Source: Piliocolobus tephrosceles
Taxonomy: Eukaryota; Chordata; Mammalia; Primates; Cercopithecidae
Direction: 5' to 3'
NCBI RefSeq assembly: GCF_002776525.5
Contig: NC_045447.1
Coordinates: 18,171,068-18,235,067 of the forward strand
Length of the DNA: 64,000 nt
Shown: piece after piece, positions 44,886 through 57,608 of the stretch
Layout: each line of letters starts with the position of its first letter
Position numbering within the stretch: the first letter of the stretch is position 1
The notes under the pieces: model-generated
The model's database searches: none
Told to the model about the DNA's origin: nothing
The model's input: the letters and a program-made list of their open reading frames with translations, nothing else
Made by a program: the position numbers and the translations under genes

Positions 44886-45450
44886 AAATCATTTATTGAT
44901 TCAATTAGGATTGAAATTTGTTAAAAGGATATTGAGGAGTTCACACAATCTCCAGAGGTACCAAATTCAGGCCATGGAGTTAGAGGTAATAGTTGTGTCC
45001 ATTGAATATATTATGCCACTGACATCACCACTCACACTGCTAACCTTGGATACTGGATGTAAGAACAAGTGCTACTGCCACTTGTCATACTCCATCCATC
45101 TCCCTGTTTGCCACCAGAGAGAGGGCCTCCTGTTCATTCCTTTGAATCATTAGTTTCTAATTCCAAGCCAGGTAAAGGTTCATCTGATTGTTGGAGCCTC
45201 AATGACTGGCCCATGGCCTGGCTGCAGGGAAGGCCAGGAAAACAAGAATCTGGCATTATGAACCTATGTGATGGGGTATCAAGCCTTAAAATATGGAGAA
45301 TTCCTCCAAATAGGAAGGGATCCTGAGAATGGTGAGAAATTATACTATGATACTAGGCTGCTAAAAAGAATGACCTATGTCTACCCGCACCCTTTCTTTG
45401 GCTACCTGCAAACTTATTTGTCCTTTAAAAACATCCTTGCAGCCTCCTAT
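44886..45450. other. unassigned intron sequence
   Basis: About 45170-45360 has the feel of an old interspersed repeat ('gcagggaaggccaggaaaac') but I cannot assign it. Overlapping open frames here have no motif. Confidence 0.4.
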
Positions 45451-45774
45451 TATAACTTATACTTTCTTTTTTTTTTTTTTTGAGACGGAGCCTTGCTCTG
45501 TTGCCCAGGCTGGAGTGCAGTGGCCGGATCTCGGCTCACTGCAAGCTCTGCCTCCCAGGTTCACGCCATTCTCCTGTCTCAGCCTCCCGAGCAGCTGGGA
45601 CTACAGGTGCCCACCACCATGCCCGGCTAATTTTTTTGCATATTTTAGTAGAGACGGGGTTTCACTGTGTTAGCCAGGATGGTCTTTATCTCCTGACCTC
45701 ATGATCCGCCCGTCTCGGCCTCCCAAAGTGCTGGGATTACAGGCTTGAGCCACCACGCCCGGCCTATAACTTAT
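45451..45774 (-). mobile_element. young AluY, Old World monkey type
   Basis: The body 45461-45764 is flanked by tataacttat (45451-45460 and 45765-45774). Carries the 'aggcttgagccacc' head variant. Confidence 0.94.
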
Positions 45775-45789
45775 CTAACATTACATCAT

Positions 45790-46118
45790 TTTTGATTACT
45801 TGCTTTTTTTTTTTTTTGAGATGGAGTCTTGCACTGTCACCCAGACTGGAGTGCAGTGGTGTGATCTTTGCTCACTGCAACCTCCACCTCCCAGATTCAA
45901 GCAATTCTCCTGCCTCAGCCTCCTGAGTAACTGGGATTACAGGCAACCGCCACCACTCGTAGCTAATTTTTTGTATTTTTAGTAGAGACGGGGTTTCACC
46001 ATTTTGGCCAGGCTGCTCTTGAACTCCTGACCTCGTGATTTGCCCACTTTGGCCTCCCAAAGTGCTGGGATTACAGGCATGAGCTACCGCGTCTGGCCTT
46101 TTGATTACTTGCTTTTTT
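45790..46118 (-). mobile_element. Alu with 20-bp target duplication
   Basis: The body 45810-46098 lies between perfect copies of ttttgattacttgctttttt (45790-45809 and 46099-46118). Confidence 0.95.
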
Positions 46119-46139
46119 AAGGCTTCTTAAGTATTACTT

Positions 46140-46435
46140 GTCTATGTAACTGACTCCTCTATACCTTTTCTCAAGTAGGCTGTAGGCTATGTCTTATTGA
46201 TGTTGGCACTCCCTAACATGTACATAGGATAGTGTTCAGCATGTAGTAAATACTAAATAAATGATTGAACAGCATTAGTGCATAAATTGTCCCTACTCAC
46301 CATTAGCACTAGAATGTAAGGTCCATAACAGGCAGGGGTTTTTGTCTTTGTCTCTCTTAAACCACCATATGGCCAACACCTAGATTAATTCCTAGCATGT
46401 GATAGGTCTGTGGTAAATATTTGTTAATCAATATT
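46140..46435 (+). mobile_element. two L2 3' fragments
   Basis: Two successive L2 ends in the same orientation: 46140-46270 ('gtagtaaatactaaataaat') and 46300-46435 ('agaatgtaaggtccataaca', 'gtaaatatttgttaatcaat'). Confidence 0.6.
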
Positions 46436-46974
46436 CCTGAATAGTAAATTATTTATCTCTGGGAGTGATGCTGTCAAAAAGGCCTTTGAATGTGAATGGG
46501 AAATTCAAAGCACCATATTATAATATACAACTGGACCACAAACAGTGAGGACAGAAACCGCCTTATTCATCTTTGGTTACCTCTTCTTCCTATCCAGAAA
46601 CATAACCAGAAAAGGGCAATTTGAAATTCTTTCCTAGACCTACCATGATAGTCACTATCCTCAAAAATTGACTGAAGTACCTACCATACCTGCTAAACAT
46701 GAAACATTCTTTTTGGTCTCCTTTTGTATATAACCAGCTATATCCTGAGATTGCATCTACTCTGGGAAGAAAAGGCTGTTGGGTAAACTGTCTTGTACTT
46801 ATGTTTAAAAAAGTAGAATAACCTAGGGCAGTAGCATCTCACTTTGAAGAAATGAAGAAGTGGAGGTCCGTAATTGTGAAATGATTCATATAAATGTAAA
46901 ATACTTAGAATTCCTGGCATAAATTGGCCTTCTAAATATTAGCTGTACTTTTTATTGTATATTGAAAACTTAGT
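46436..46974. other. unique intron sequence
   Basis: No feature recognised. Confidence 0.45.
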
Positions 46975-47185
46975 ATTTCAGACTTTTTACTTCACTGCTT
47001 CCAGTCCTTTTAAATTCATTACCTCTAATCCTCTCAATTCTGTTGATAAACAGTGTTACCCTAGTTTACAAATAAAGAACCTGAATCTAAGATGAGGTTA
47101 AGTTGTTTGCCCAAAGGTTACACAGCTGAAAAGTGCTAGTTGACTGGGATTCAAACCCAGATCTATCTTATTTTTTAAGTTCTTT
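46975..47185 (-). mobile_element. MIR
   Basis: Antisense MIR: 'ttgcccaaaggttacacagc', 'tgactgggattcaaacccag'. Confidence 0.72.
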
Positions 47186-48309
47186 CTAGCATGACAAAAT
47201 AACATACTAAATGTAGGTTGAGTTTAATGTGTTCTATTATATCCTTCTAACCACTGTTAGTTTTAATGCATCTTTTGCCCCCACCACCTTTGCTTCTCTT
47301 TTCTGATTTGTAGTCATTATTTTACTGTCCATGTCATAAATTTGTTTACTACTCTCCAGTTTTTCTCCTGATTCTTCGGAGTACAAAGTATGCATTTTAC
47401 CCAAAAGAAAAAGCACATCCTCACATACTGCTCTGTCCATTTTACTTTTGCCTTTATTTTTTTGTTAGCCTAATTCATTTGTGCAATGGATTGGTTTCCA
47501 GAGGGAAGACTTGGATATCTGAGATGAGTAAACTTATACATTAGCCAGGATGACATTTAAGGGCTAATAGCGTACATCCCCAAACTAAGAGTCATTTTAG
47601 CCAGTGTAAAAGATGAAATACAAGTTGGTCAGAAATAGAGACAATAGCAAATAATGGCATTGAGTTGCTACAAATGCTTTGCAACCTAGTAATGTACTTT
47701 TATGTATATCAATTATTTTTAACTTGTGCATAATACTGAAAAATTCCAAATGGATTCCAGACATTTATTGCGAACCAAAAATTTACTTAAACTTGCTGTT
47801 TTAGAGAATTATTTTTCTTAGCATATGGTCTTTCTTGTTCATAGCAAGGCTTTTAACAGTTTATCAGAATGTAAGCATTTCTCTTTGCTGTATTTCTTTT
47901 AGTTGATGATCTTGTGTAATAGGGCACTCATTTAGAAATATACACACTTAAAATCAATGTTTAAATGGTCTTCAGGGACTAAAGCCGCAAGCGGCAGGAT
48001 GCTGTTGCTGTTGCTTTCTGTTTCCTTATTGCTTAACCAATCTGCAATGGTGTCATCCTCTTTTTCCTTCTTCTTCTTGTTCTTTTTTTTTTTTTTTTTT
48101 TTTGGTTAACCAGACCAAATTTCAGATCCTCTTCATTTTTTCTTGCCATGCTCAAATTGGTCTTTAACAATGCTTCACTAAAGTGCTTCTGTTTGACTTT
48201 ACATTTATTTAAGTAATAAAGAAAAGGGTGTGCTTGTATCAGTAAGTTTACACCGGGCTCTCTGTTATACAAAATAAGGTTCTTTTCTGTTATACAAAAA
48301 CAGATCTTT
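47186..48309. other. unique intron sequence with poly-T tract
   Basis: No gene. A CTT/T-rich tract and a run of about 26 T lie at 48060-48104; the Lys/Arg-rich minus-strand frame at 48033-48272 arises from this run. Confidence 0.45.
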
Positions 48310-48890
48310 GTTCATCACCCACTGTGCACCTAGCTGGGCTAGATAGATACTGGAAAGACAAATAAGGCCTGGTTTCTGTCATTGAGAACATAGCGAAGGA
48401 TATGGAAAATTAGACTACAGAATGGTAAGTTCTATCATAGTTGTATGTACTACAGAAGCAGAGAGAGGACTCCTTACCCAGACTTTTGGGGGATGAAGGA
48501 CAATGTAAGGAAAGGCTTTCTGAGGGAGGTTTTCTCTGAGCTGAGTCTTGAGAACAAATAGGAATTATTCAGGTAGAAGAGGGGGAGGACACTGTAGGAA
48601 GAGGAAGCAGCAGCATGTTGAAAAAGTACAGAAGTAAGAGAGCACATACATGGCCCATTTAGGGAACCAAAGTCCTGAGTGGCTCGAGTAGGGGAGGAAA
48701 AGGCACATGAAGGTGGAACAGAGAACGAAGAGATTTGAGGGATGGTCCAAAGTTGCCAAATCATGACGTGTTCTCCATGTCATGCTCAGAAATTTATTCT
48801 AAGAGCCATGAAGAAGTATAAGCCGGGAAGTGACATGATGAGATTTGTGTTTGGAAAGATCAGTCTAGAAACTGCAACATATTTCTGTAA
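48310..48890 (+). repeat. ancient interspersed repeat, family not assigned
   Basis: Ordered phrases ('aaggaaaggctttctgaggg', 'ctgagctgagtcttgagaac', 'gggaagtgacatgatgagat', 'tggaaagatcagtctagaaa') match a common old mammalian repeat seen at many loci. Related text occurs at 22670-23060. Confidence 0.55.
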
Positions 48891-49139
48891 GCGCAAATGA
48901 TCATCAGCAAAGATAATTAGAGGGCACTTATTGTCTCTTTAAATCTTTTTCATCATTAATTTTGGATTAAATGCTAGATAACATAATAATAGAGGGTTTA
49001 TGAGTTAGTTTCCTGTCTTCTGTTATTAAGCAAACATTTGAAACCTATTTTGCTTGTTGGTATAACACATAGACTTAGATAATTAAAATTAGAGACTTGA
49101 CAAAGCTACCAATTGGTGCTGGACCTCTTGATGGATCTG

Positions 49140-49450
49140 GTGTTAGGTTAAACAAACGTAAGTGCCTTTTGTGTGCCAGGCAGTGTGCTAGGAACTGAAG
49201 AGAGAATGGCAAATGACTTAGGCATTCACAATCTAGTGGAGAGACAGATTCATACACAAATGCAAGTGCTCTAGAATACTTACGTATTAGCTTCCTTAAT
49301 GTACATTTTCACTTTCAGTCCTTACCTTAAACTTAAGTATGGATGAGGAAACCGAAGATAAGAAGTATTTAACTTACTCAAGGTCATGTAATAATGAGTG
49401 GTAAATGGCATAATTCAGTATTCAAAGTATCTAACTCAATTTTTTCTATG
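49140..49450. repeat. ancient repeat fragment and MIR
   Basis: 49140-49265 matches the beginning of the unassigned repeat ('tgtgccaggcagtgtgctag'). 49290-49450 is an antisense MIR ('ggatgaggaaaccgaagata', 'actcaaggtcatgtaataat'). Confidence 0.6.
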
Positions 49451-49574
49451 CCATATTGTACTGCTTCTCTTGACGAGGCAATGCACGTATACTTTTGAGC
49501 CTGAAGTAGTTTTCTTCCTCTCTTTTCTTAGTTCTTTCTAATGCTACCCAAACCAGTAATGTTCAGCCTTGAAG

Positions 49575-49760
49575 TATCCAGTCATTGTTGGTTAAAAGTG
49601 CAGGCTCTGAAGTCAGATTGTCTGGATTCCAATCCCAGCTCCATCTCTTGCTCCCTGTCTGTCAGCCTACATCATAGAATTATGAGATGGTGTCGGTAAA
49701 GCACTTAAAACAGTGAAAGCACAGGGAAAGAATTCAATTGATGTTACCTAAAATTGTCAT
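49575..49760 (+). mobile_element. MIR
   Basis: Sense MIR: 'gtgcaggctctgaagtcaga', 'ggattccaatcccagctcca', 'gtaaagcacttaaaacagtg'. Confidence 0.72.
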
Positions 49761-49974
49761 TGGAATAGCAATTCATCTACTTTCCAAACATTCAGGAGAT
49801 TTTAATAAAATGCATTTAAACTATCCAACTTTATTGAAGTTAATCTTGGTGAAGAGCTTTTGCCTAGTGTGCATATTTGAAATCTGACTTCTTGTTCAGG
49901 GCATCAGTGACCTGTGGCAAAGATGCCCCAAAAATATCCAGGAAAATATGCCTGTGAGAGTAACATAAAGATAC

Positions 49975-50130
49975 TTAAAAACTTTTGTATTATGGAAAAT
50001 TTTGAATATATACCAAAATTAACAGAGTAGGGTTTTGACCTTTCTCATATCTCTCACCCACCTGCACAACCAACTATCACTCCATGGCCAATCCTGCCTC
50101 ATCCACACCCCTATCCATTTATGTTGCTAA
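49975..50130. mobile_element. old LINE fragment
   Basis: 'ttatggaaaattttgaatat' and 'ccatggccaatcctgcctca' recall an old L1 3' region. Orientation and family uncertain. Confidence 0.4.
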
Positions 50131-51834
50131 AGCTAAATCTAGAGACTTGATTGATTGATCATTTTTTGAGAGAAGTAATGAACAATGGTGGCTTTTTTGT
50201 TGTTATTATTTCTGGCATTGTTAAATACCTAGTAGCCCAACTGAGGATGAAAACTGGCAACGTAAGTACTCCTGGAATTGTTTGGGTAGGGTAGGATACA
50301 GATTATTACCCAGTTTCTACATGTGAAGAAACTATGACTCAAAGAAATTCTTATCAGTGGTCATATTAGCTGCAAACAACTTGTGCTAAAATTTGTCATT
50401 GGAACCATGCTCATTCCATAGATATTTATTGAGTTCAATAAAATATTTCTTTTTAAATGTCTGTGGCCAAAATTATTTTTATAACAAGGGCATTTTTATT
50501 TTGATCACCTGATTTCTTTTTTTATTACATTAGAATTTAAAGTACTTCCCTTCTCCTCTGTCCTATCCTAATTTTTAGCTAGTAGAGTGACTTTAGGGAT
50601 AATACAGAGGAAATTTTGGTCTCCAGCAGAGGGTCAGTTGCAACTACGAAAACAACTCAGGCAAATGGTCTATTGATAGTGGAACTTTTCATTATAAAAA
50701 GTTCTTTTCAAATTCCAGGATATTGGTTGCTTGGTCACTGAAGAGTCTGTACTGCCATTCAGTAGCACCCTGGGTGTCTGAGCAGACCTGGTTAGGAATG
50801 TACTGCTCATTTTGAATGAAATAAATAAAAAGGATAGAGAAGCTGCCCCAAGCATTGCCAAACATTCTACATCTGATGTATCGTTGATACAAAACGTAAG
50901 TCTTTTAGAGTATACCCTAAAATACAAATAGTTTTCATTTTGAATGTTGCCATCTTTGACTATAGCCACATATCCTTTAATATATACGCACACATACACT
51001 GACTCCAGGGCATTGATGAAAGTTCATTGCTTTCTTGGTCTCTGGGTGAGTAAAGTTGCTTTAATATGTCAGGTTTGGTTTTGTCAACAAAATACCCCAG
51101 TGTACCTACCTTCTTTATTCCCATTCTTTAATTTTTATGTCCTCGGACCTCATAATTTCCCCAAGGTTTTGTGTGCCGTTCCCTCAACAGCAAAAGTAAT
51201 AGTGCTTGATGAAGTATGACTTTGATATTAGTTTAGTTATATATCTGGTATGTTTATTCCCCTGGGCTTTCCAACTGAGGGAGCCCAGCATGAACTCCTA
51301 CTTTGGAAAATATCTGAGTGGGCAGAACCATTTGCCACATTACCCTCATTGTCTGTCTTTGTTTATTCAGCTGAAAAGCAAGTACTTGCCTCTTACACAG
51401 CCAGTCATGAATCTTAGAGTCTCAGAAGCTGTTAAAACGGGTAGAAAAATTGTTATGGGAAGGGAGAGGATGAAAATTGTTAGCAGGTATTGACATAATG
51501 TGTAAGTAAAGGTGCTGTTTTAGAGAAGAGCATAATGACTTCAGGTGGTTATAAAGCACAACTCTGGCAGCATTTTTATGGGCCTAGTTTATTAGGGTCT
51601 TTGATTTTTATGCAACTTTCCTACATTCTGGGTAAGAGACAATGATAATTCATTGGCACACATGATTCATTTTTACTACAATAGGGGAAAAACTAGTTTT
51701 TAGGATATGATCATACCATCTGGTGCACAGGTAATGATAAATATCCTGTGGTCATAACAACATGCACATGCTCTTGGCATTTATTTTTCTGGCTATCTTC
51801 ATCTCTCAATTGGACTTTTTTTAGCAAGCTGCTA
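50131..51834. other. long repeat-poor intron stretch
   Basis: About 1.7 kb without a recognised repeat. Open frames (50670-50999 minus, 51206-51493 plus) have no known motif and no supporting splice context. Confidence 0.45.
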
Positions 51835-52710
51835 AAAAGTCTTTTTGCATTCATTCTTTCCCTGGTCCATTTTCACACTGTAGCCAGAATTATGTTTCTA
51901 AGACGTAGATCTGATTATTCCTCCTCTCTTGTGTAAAATTCTTCCATGGCTATCCAGTTGCTCTTAGGAAAGGCCTTCACCTGTCACCACTTCTTTTTTT
52001 TTTTTTTTTTTTGAGACATGAGACAGAGTCTCGCTCTGTTGCCCAGGCTGGAGTGCAGTGGCCAGATCTCAGCTCACTGCAAGCTCCGTCTCCCAGGTTT
52101 ACGCCATTCTCCTGCCTCAGCCTCCCATGTAGCTGGGACTACAGGCGCCCGCCACCTCGCCTGGCTAGTTTTTTGTATCTTTTAGTAGAGATGGGGTTTC
52201 ACGTGTTAGCCAGGATGGTCTCGATCTCCTGACCTCGTGACCCACCCGTCTCGGCCTCCCAAAGTGCTGGGATTACAGGCTTGAGCCACCACGCCCGACC
52301 ACCTGTCACCGCTTCTGACCCAATTCTATGTCCCAGCCAAAATGCACTTTTTCCAGTTCTCTGTAGTACTGTGCTCTCTTTTGCCTCTATGTTGTTACAC
52401 ATGCTGCTTCTTACCTTGGGGATACTCTTCTCCTCCACCCTTAGCTTAGCTATAACTCCTCATTCTTCATGTCCAAGCTTAGATATTTCTTCCTCTAGAA
52501 AGTCTGGATTAGGTGGTTCTCCATGTGCAAACACACATACCATAACGCTCTATTCATATTTCTGTTTCAGTACTTCACACGATACTGCTTCTTTGTTTTT
52601 CTCTCTGCTATAAGACATTAAGCTGTATGAGAACAATGTCTGTCTTTCTCATTATTGTATCTTTAGCACCTAGAAATTGTAGTCTGTATTTCTGACATAA
52701 CAGTAGTTTG
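51835..52710 (+). mobile_element. L2 split by an AluY
   Basis: Sense L2 51835-51977 ('cttccatggctatccagttg') resumes at 52317-52710 ('gtccaagcttagatatttct', 'taagctgtatgagaacaatg', 'tagtttgttgatgattgaac'). Confidence 0.68.
51978..52316 (-). mobile_element. young AluY, Old World monkey type
   Basis: The body 51995-52299 is flanked by cacctgtcaccacttct (51978-51994) and cacctgtcaccgcttct (52300-52316). Carries the 'aggcttgagccacc' head variant. Confidence 0.95.
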
Positions 52711-52919
52711 TTGATGATTGAACCAGTGATTCATGTGCTTTGCCAGTAATCTTTTCTCTAGAAACCTCAGAGAAGAATTACAGTTCTCTGGTTTTGTGCT
52801 CTTCATATTTTCCTCTCTATCTTCTATTCATATTCATTCAATTATCAACAGAACATTGCTTTGAATGTTTTAAACCTCTATACCTTGCCCAGAAGCACAT
52901 GTAAAGAACATACAAAATG

Positions 52920-53245
52920 AAAAGCTCCTGCATATACTTACTATATGCTTCCTATGTCCATCCTATCTAAAACTGCACTCCCACAACACACATGTAGTTA
53001 CTCCCCACTACCATCCTCCCCTGTCTCCCTTTCCTGCTGTTTTTCCTCCTTAGGATTTAACTACCTTCTAACATACTAAATATTTAACTTATTTAAGTAA
53101 CTAATTGTGTGTCTACTTTCTAAGATGTAAGGTCCATGAGGGCATTAATTTTGGCCTGTTTTGTTTACTGCCGCATCCCTAGCATCTGAAATAATGTTTA
53201 GCAGGTATATATGAGGCAATATGTATTTGCTGAATGAATGAACAT
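52920..53245 (+). mobile_element. L2 3' end
   Basis: Sense L2 end: 'agatgtaaggtccatgaggg', 'gtatttgctgaatgaatgaa'. Confidence 0.6.
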
Positions 53246-53504
53246 ATTCATGCCCTTGGATGTATGTCTTTTTCTTTTTCAGTTGATTTTGGTGCACCTG
53301 ATTCAGCCCTGCTGTTAGCACTGTACTGTTTCTTTTCCTTCCTTCATTTTGCAGACTTTACATTTAGTCCTATTTGGGGGCCATAATCTTGGCTACCCCA
53401 GGCAGAAATTCTGTTTTTCCACGTTGATTGGCTCAGGTAACCATATCTTCACTTGAATCTGACCTTCACATCTCCTAACTTGATAACTGAAACCCAAAGA
53501 GAAG

Positions 53505-53505
<1 letters not shown>

Positions 53506-53543
<38 letters not shown>

Positions 53544-53556
53544 TGTGTGTGTGTGT
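53506..53556 (+). repeat. (GT)n microsatellite
   Basis: About 25 GT units with a single GTAT interruption. Confidence 0.95.
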
Positions 53557-53699
53557 TGTGGAGGGGAGATGATGCATTCAGAGATAAGTCAGATGCATAA
53601 CTTGTTCTTTTAAAACCTAGATAGGACAAACAGATGATTATTTCTATAGTACAAATTTGAGTATGGTGATATTTGTTTATGAGAAATGCTAACCAATGG

Positions 53700-54240
53700 G
53701 GAGAAACTTATTCTTCATTTTAAAAATTATGAAATATATTAAGTTTTCTGAAAAGTATAAAACGTATTATAGTGAACATCCTCTGTATACCTGCCAACTT
53801 TGTAATATCTGAATTTTCTCCTGTATTTGCTTTGGACTGTTTTCATTTTTGAGATAAAATATTAAATATGATCATAGCCTCTAGGTGTTCTTTTTTTAAT
53901 CTCTTTTTCTTCCTTCCCCATTCAGATGTAACCACTATCCTGAATTTGGTGCCATGCATTTAAAAATGTTCACACACACACACACACACACAGTGTCGTG
54001 TTCGTATTTCAAATTTTGCATAATGAACTCTTACCATGTTTTTTTTAAACTCACCATTTTTTTGAGATTTATCTATATTGTTCCATGTAATTCTGCTGTA
54101 TCAAGTCTGCTGTATAGCTTCCACAATATCTCATTTTTTTATTGATAATCATTTGAGCTGATTATACATTTTTTGCTTTTTCAGGTAATGCTGCAGTGAA
54201 CAACATTGAACATGTTTTCTTCTTCACATGTAGGAGAGTT
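53700..54240 (-). mobile_element. L1M relic with (CA)n
   Basis: Antisense old L1 3' region: 'gatgtaaccactatcctgaa', 'tgagatttatctatattgtt', 'atgctgcagtgaacaacatt'. A CA repeat lies at about 53970-53992. Confidence 0.55.
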
Positions 54241-54244
54241 TCTC

Positions 54245-54400
54245 TAGAGCAGTGCTTCTCAATTAATGTGCATAGGTGATTCTGAGTACCTTATGCTACT
54301 GCAGGTTCCGGTTCAGTTGTTCTCAGGTCGGCCTCAGAATCTATATTTCTCACAAGTTCCCAGGTGATGCAGATCCATGGACCACACTTGGAGTTGCAAG
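54245..54400. mobile_element. MER20-like hAT-Charlie relic
   Basis: 'agcagtgcttctcaattaat', 'gcctcagaatctatatttct' and 'agttcccaggtgatgcagat' fit the order of MER20-type nonautonomous DNA transposons. Confidence 0.6.
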
Positions 54401-54649
54401 GGACTGCTAGGTTCTAGAATATGCACATTCTTCTCTGAAGAGGTTATACAAGTTTATATTTCAACTAGGAATGTATGAGAGATTTGGCTGTTCCAGGAGT
54501 AGCCTCTTTTAGATGATTATATAAGTTTAATGTGTAACCATTCTCTCCTTAAAACTAGATAGTTTTTTTGGAGGGAAAGCATTAAAACATACAGCAGAAT
54601 CACTTCAGTGGATAGTTGGCTTAATTTCAGCATTTCTCAGGAATTGATC

Positions 54650-54655
54650 TCTTTC

Positions 54656-54688
<33 letters not shown>

Positions 54689-54718
54689 TATATATATATA
54701 TACACACACACACACACT
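54650..54718 (+). repeat. compound (CT)n-(TA)n-(CA)n microsatellite
   Basis: Successive CT, TA and CA runs produce the low-complexity open frame at this position. Confidence 0.93.
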
Positions 54719-54839
54719 ATTTTATTAAAAATTCACCTGTTTCCTTTTCGTTCAAATAGTTACTCTGTTTACCATTGCCAACCAAGACAGGGCTTTGGCT
54801 ACAAAATGAACCATCTTAGAGAGTTGAAAGGGAAGGAAA

Positions 54840-54990
54840 ACTGTGTGCCAGGTACTATGCTACATTGTTTCATTTAATACTCACATTTGTACAGGGGAGG
54901 GAGCTGAGGCTCACAGCAAAGTGTTAGAGCCAGTGTTTGGATTCTAGTCCACCTGACTTTAAAGACTGGTGTACTATGCCTAGCTTTAGT
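54840..54990 (-). mobile_element. MIR
   Basis: Antisense MIR: 'ccaggtactatgctacattg', 'gggagctgaggctcacagca', 'tttggattctagtccacctg'. Confidence 0.7.
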
Positions 54991-55129
54991 TATCTGTAAA
55001 AAGGAGGTAGTAGTAGAGCAGATAATCAGATCCCTAACTTCCAGCACTTTAAGATTCACTAGCTTCTAGTTAGGGAAGTAAGGAATGCCTACCAGCATAC
55101 TGTATAGTGATAGCTCCCTCCCTCCTTTT

Positions 55130-56065
55130 CAAATTGTGGCTTAAAAAACATATAAAGCTGACCATTGTAAACTTTTTTTTTTTTTTTTTTTTTTTTTTGG
55201 AGACAGTCTTGCTCTGTCGCCCAGGCTAGAGTGCAGTGGCACTATCTTGGCTCACTGCAAGCTTCGCCTCCCGGGTTCACGCCATTCTCCTGCCTCAGCC
55301 TCCCGATTAGCTGGGACTACAGGTGCCCGCCACCATGCCTGGATAATTTTTTTGTATTTTTAGTAGAGATGGGGTTTCACTATTCACAGGATGGTCTCGA
55401 TCTCGTGACCTCGTGATCCACCTGCCTCGGCCTCCCAAAGTGCTGGGATTACAGGCATGAGCCACTGCACCTGGCCCACTGTAACCATTTTTAAGTGTAA
55501 CAGATTGTTAAGTATATTCACATTGTTGCGAAACAGATTTCCAGAACTTTTTCATCTTGCAAATTTGAAACTCTGTATCCATTAAATAAGAATTCCCTCA
55601 GCTCCCTTTTCCCCTTCCCCCAAGCCTTTGGCAACTGTCATTCTATTCTGTTTCTGTGAATTTGACTACTTTAGATACTTCATAAGTAGAATCATAGAGT
55701 ATTTCTTGTTTTGTGACTAGTTTATTTCACTTAACACAATGACCTCAAGGTTTCTCCATGTTGTAGCATGTGACAGGATTTCCTTCATTTTTAGGGCTGA
55801 ATAATATTCCATTGTATACAGATGCCACATTTTCTTTATTTATCCATCAATAGACATATGATTTGCTTCCACCTCTTCAGTATTGTGAATAGTGCTGCTA
55901 TGAACGTGGTTGTGCAAGTGTCTCTTTGAGGCATTGCTTAGTTTTTTTGGATATAAACCCATTAATGAGATTGTTGGATCATATATGGTAATTCTAGTTT
56001 TAATATTTTGGGAAACTGCCATACTGTTTTTCATAGTGGCTGTACCATTTTACAGTTCCACCAAG
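55130..56065 (-). mobile_element. L1M 3' region split by an Alu
   Basis: Antisense old L1: 'cttaacacaatgacctcaag', 'aataatattccattgtatac', 'agtgctgctatgaacgtggt', 'aaactgccatactgtttttc'. The first about 40 bases lie before the Alu. Confidence 0.8.
55160..55489 (-). mobile_element. AluY-like element within L1M
   Basis: The body is about 55172-55477. Flanks ccattgtaaac and ccactgtaacc look like a diverged duplication. Confidence 0.9.
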
Positions 56066-57359
56066 ACTATGGTGATAGCTTTTAAAAGTAGTGAATGGGA
56101 TATATGAAATCAGAAGTGAAGTAGAAAGAATTGGCAAATTCTGCTAGTATGGAAATAGGTATCACTTAGCCATAGTCTGTTTCCCTTAGATATTTTATCT
56201 AACATTGCCTGCTTCTCCAAGACTATTACTTCAGGAGAGGAGGAGGGAGCCCAATTATTTCTTTTTTGATATTTTATTGACCATTGGTCCTTGGGAATAT
56301 CTGAGATTGTTAACATCTAATAGTGCCTTGATAATTATTAGAGGAAGTTTGAGGACTGTGTTTTGTATTTTTCTCTGAAGGAACGTGCAACAGTATGATG
56401 TTGATGTAAACATTGTGATTAGCAGGTTAGGAGTATGTCAGGAACATGGAATGCAATTCTGTGTCTACATTGCTTGCAGCCTTGAACAAAGTCTTCAACA
56501 TCTTGATGCTTCCAAAATTGCATTTAAAAAATGAAGCCTCCCAATCTGTTTTAGTATTGTGAGTTTTCAACATCAGTTTTCTTTTGAGGCTCTTAGTGTA
56601 TACATGGCATATATGTGTTGGCAGGGAGGTGGTTGAGTTCCACTAATGGTGTGTGCAAGAGCAGGAATGATTAGCAGAGTTAGAAGAGGGATTTCTTCTC
56701 TACTGTGCCCTTCCTTTTGAATATGAAGTGTTACTCAAATGCTTAGTCATGATGATAAAGAACTTCACAGCTTGCAATGTGGAACAGTGTTTATACTGTA
56801 TAAGTATTTGATAATAGTGAAGTGTGGCAGGAGAGTGGGAAGAATTTGTCAACAAGTTTTGAGGATTAAGAGGATTAGATAGGGAACACAAAGTAAGATA
56901 ACCTCCTTCTATCTTAACTGCAAATCTATTAAACTTCTAACACTGTAGACAACTGCAGACAGGTATATTTTTGAACTTGGAGTGTTTATTCAAAAAGAAG
57001 CAGACTTAATTTCAGTGTATAATATACAGATAGACCCTACTTACTGTTCCCTCTGTATGTTTGAAGAAGCAGCCTTTACTAGTAACTCTGCCCAAATTCA
57101 GGTTCTCCTGTCAAATTGCTACAGTAGTTCATCAATAAACCTGTTGCCCTAGTCTCCCTTCTCTAGTCCTTTCTTCACACTGCTCTTAAAGATGGTCATG
57201 ACCATCTGACCTTGGGAAAATTAATTTCTCTGTGCCTCTATTTTCTTATTTTATCCTCTCTATGGTAAAGGTTGTAACTATCTTATAGGTTCCGTGTACA
57301 TTTTTATTTGTATTTGTACCTGGATTTTATTTTATTTTAAATTTTTTTTCCTTGTAAGT
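56066..57359. other. unique intron sequence
   Basis: No gene. A weak sense MIR piece lies at about 57200-57290 ('ccttgggaaaattaatttct'). Confidence 0.45.
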
Positions 57360-57608
57360 TTTTTGTTTGTTTTGGGTTTTTTTTTTTTTTTTTTTTTTTT
57401 TTTGAAGCAGCGTCTCACTCCTGTTGCCCATGCTGGAGTGCAGTGGTATGATCATGGCTCACTGCAGCCTCAACTTCCCAGGCTTAGATGATCCTTCCAC
57501 CTCAGCCTCCCGAGTAGCTGGGACTACAGGTGTGTGCCACCACACCTGGCTAAATTTTGTATTTTAAGTAGAGACAGGGTTTTACCATGTTGCCCAGGCT
57601 TCACACTA
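57360..57608 (-). mobile_element. truncated Alu joined to an LTR
   Basis: Minus-strand Alu with a 25-base T run (57379-57403). It ends abruptly after 'catgttgcccaggct', missing roughly the first 90 bases of the Alu sense strand. Confidence 0.9.

Noticed and set aside
48033..48272. Lys/Arg-rich ORF resembling a nuclear localisation signal
   Set aside because: Caused by the poly-T and CTT run on the plus strand.
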